From RUG11237 sp050874665 (GTDB taxonomy: Bacteria; Bacillota; Clostridia; Lachnospirales; Lachnospiraceae), in assembly GCA_050874665.1 (NCBI GenBank), contig JBNMLC010000002.1, forward strand, positions 1-64,000: a stretch of 64,000 nt of DNA. The letters are read 5' to 3'. Below the pieces are notes generated by a model, which made no database searches, was not told the origin of the DNA, and was given only the letters and a program-made list of their open reading frames with translations. Below, piece by piece: positions 62,438-64,000 of this stretch. The translations under genes were made by a program, and so were the position numbers. Within the stretch, counting starts at the first letter, position 1; every line of letters starts with the position of its first letter.

Positions 62438-63085
62438 ATGGAGATATATATAATACGGCATGGGGAAACAGAATGGAATATGCTTAGAAAGCTGCAGGGG
62501 CGTTCTGATATAGAATTAAATGAGATGGGAGTCCGTCTTGCAGAAATTACTGCAGAGGCTTTAAAGGATATTCCCTTTGATATCGCTTATACCAGCCCGT
62601 TAAAACGTGCGTATAAAACAGCAGAAATTATTATAGGAAAGAGAAAGATTCCGCTCATTACAGATGAACGTATACAAGAAGTCAGTTTTGGAGCATATGA
62701 AGGTCTGGGCTGTTCTAAAACAAATTATGAGATTCCGGATCCGGAATTTGAATACTTTTTTCAGGCTCCAGAGAAGTATGTGGCACGAAATGGTGCGGAG
62801 AGTATTGAAGATTTGTGCAAACGTACGACAGATTTTTTAAAGGAAATTACGAATCAGCCGGCTCTGAAAGATAAGAGAGTACTGGTTGCTACGCATGGAG
62901 CGGCTCTAAAAGGTCTGCTTAGCAGTATTGGAAACAAAGAAAAGAAGGACTTTTGGGGTACGGGCGTTCATAGAAATTGTGCGGTAACGAAATTAGAATG
63001 TAATCAGGATAAAATTACAATTGTATATGAAAATAGAATTTTTTATCCGGAAAGTATGGGAACAAAACCGACATTTGCAAAATAG
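62438..63085 (+). CDS. Histidine phosphatase family protein
   Basis: This 215-residue enzyme has the phosphoglycerate-mutase-like signature IIRHGETEWN, with the catalytic histidine, a second arginine in TSPLKRAYKTAEII and the second histidine in VATHGAAL. The active site is complete. Its substrate may be a phosphosugar or nucleotide; the sequence does not decide. GAAAGGG lies before the ATG, and the tRNA-editing gene follows 21 bases after its stop. Confidence 0.93.
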   Translation: MEIYIIRHGETEWNMLRKLQGRSDIELNEMGVRLAEITAEALKDIPFDIAYTSPLKRAYKTAEIIIGKRKIPLITDERIQEVSFGAYEGLGCSKTNYEIPDPEFEYFFQAPEKYVARNGAESIEDLCKRTTDFLKEITNQPALKDKRVLVATHGAALKGLLSSIGNKEKKDFWGTGVHRNCAVTKLECNQDKITIVYENRIFYPESMGTKPTFAK

Positions 63086-63106
63086 AGGATAGAGAGGAGT
63101 TTTGTC

Positions 63107-63589
63107 ATGGCAAAAGAGAAAGAAATAAAAACAAATGCTATGCGGATTTTAGATAAAAATAAAATTTCCTATCAGGTAAATACCTATGAATGTGATGAAT
63201 TTATAGATGGAGTTCATATCGCTGATAAAATGAATCAGCCATATGAAATCAGTTTTAAGACGCTGGTAGCAGTGGGAAAGAGTAAGGAACATTATGTATT
63301 TGCCATTCCTGTAGACAAGGAAATTGATTTTAAAAAGGCAGCGAAAGTAGTAGGCGAAAAAAGTATAGAACTGGTGCCGGTCAAAGAGATTCAGGCGTTG
63401 ACGGGCTATATTCGTGGCGGTTGTACACCGATTGGCATGAAAAAGTTATTTAAAACGGTGGTGCAGGAGAGTGCAAAAGAACATGAGAGAATCATCGTCA
63501 GTGGGGGTAAGTTGGGAACACAGTTAGAATTAAATCCGGAGGATTTGATCAAGGTAGTAAAAGGAGTATACGCAGATGTCATCGCATAA
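63107..63589 (+). CDS. ybaK: Cys-tRNA(Pro) deacylase YbaK/EbsC
   Basis: This 160-residue protein removes cysteine wrongly attached to tRNA(Pro). Motifs are KTNAMRILDKNKISY, FKTLVAVG, the conserved lysine in VDKEIDFKKAAKV, and the family signature YIRGGCTPIGMKK with IIVSGGKLGTQLELNPEDL. A GAGGAG site precedes the ATG. Its 3' end overlaps the start of the next gene by 15 bases. Confidence 0.95.
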   Translation: MAKEKEIKTNAMRILDKNKISYQVNTYECDEFIDGVHIADKMNQPYEISFKTLVAVGKSKEHYVFAIPVDKEIDFKKAAKVVGEKSIELVPVKEIQALTGYIRGGCTPIGMKKLFKTVVQESAKEHERIIVSGGKLGTQLELNPEDLIKVVKGVYADVIA

Positions 63590-64000
63590 GGATTTCATAA
63601 AGAAAGTTAGCTGCATGGCTGTGATTGTTATAGTTTTTGCACTGGCAGTGTGTATTTATTGGGGAAGGGCAAGGCAGGGACAGACAGAACAAGAGAACAA
63701 TGTCCCGGTGGTAACGGAAAGCTTTCCGCAGGAACAAAGTAAAAATGGATGTGTGATTTTTTTACATTCTGGTGGTTTTGTAGTAGAAAAAAACGAATAT
63801 CACGAACAATTTGGAAAAGCAATCGGAGAGAGACTGGGGTATGATTATCTGGTACCGGATTATCCAATCAATCAAAGTTATGAAGAAACACTTGCTTATA
63901 TGGAACCAATATATGCAGAAACAATGAAGAAATACGATGATGTATTGCTAATCGGCTGTTCCGCAGGGGCGAATCTTGCAGTGTCTTCCATGATATGTTA
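63575..64000 (+). CDS. Alpha/beta hydrolase, membrane-anchored (partial, cut by window end)
   Basis: The frame opens at the ATG at 63575, nine bases after AAGGAG inside the previous gene, and runs off the window end; 142 residues are visible. An N-terminal membrane helix (about 10-30) is followed by an alpha/beta hydrolase of the HSL type, with the oxyanion-hole motif HSGGF near residue 65 and the nucleophile elbow GCSAG near residue 129. The substrate cannot be told. It is translationally coupled to the ybaK gene. Confidence 0.82.

Overview
The window is an AT-rich chromosomal segment of a Gram-positive Clostridia-type bacterium, most likely a Lachnospiraceae member. The reasons are the rplL-rpoB-rpoC and rpsL-rpsG-fusA-tuf blocks, strong AGGAGG ribosome-binding sites, a GlmU/Pth/Mfd run, an Agr-type peptide signalling locus, C_GCAxxG_C_C and DUF1858 proteins, and HAAS-SEDS and DUF4430/ECF genes. 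This assignment is inferred from gene content. No rRNA, tRNA, CRISPR array, phage gene or transposase was seen.

Layout. 1-13.9 kb: transcription/translation core (rplL, rpoB, rpoC, a zinc-ribbon protein, rpsL, rpsG, fusA, tuf) with its own promoters and terminators. The long rplL-rpoB gap holds a 183-base inverted-repeat element and the rpoB promoter and leader. 13.9-15.4 kb: a cation/proton antiporter preceded by a fluoride riboswitch and then a second, unidentified attenuator-like RNA. 15.4-17.0 kb: a degraded S41 peptidase fragment, an unknown protein and a nitroreductase. 17.0-36.4 kb: one long exopolysaccharide operon behind an attenuator-like leader, with a Wzz/BY-kinase fusion whose ATP-binding loop is degenerate, seven glycosyltransferases, a hexapeptide acetyltransferase, a Wzy-like polymerase, a Wzx-like flippase, three acyltransferase-3 proteins and a large secreted deacetylase-like/beta-helix/LRR protein. 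36.4-38.7 kb: a minus-strand pair (nucleotidyltransferase-fold protein and GT2).

38.9-46.6 kb is the most unusual region: an Agr quorum-sensing locus (LytTR regulator, GHKL kinase, AgrB, a membrane-anchored protein, and a 49-residue AgrD-like pheromone precursor). It is followed by a small secreted protein, a lipoprotein and a three-gene ABC exporter. Nearly identical pairs of direct repeats, one or two helical turns apart in the LytTR style, stand at the same distance from matching promoters in front of agrB and of agrD. This suggests that the regulator drives both the signalling genes and the secreted-protein/exporter cassette.

46.6-64 kb: nth, a BlaI-type repressor, a PadR regulator with a palindromic operator-like site and a HAAS-SEDS membrane protein, a ComEC-like metallo-beta-lactamase lipoprotein, a hybrid histidine kinase next to an ECF S-component and DUF4430 lipoprotein, a Nudix hydrolase, small redox-type proteins, a one-domain GlmU-like enzyme with pth and mfd, two PrsA/SurA-like lipoproteins, a histidine phosphatase, YbaK, and an alpha/beta hydrolase cut by the window end.
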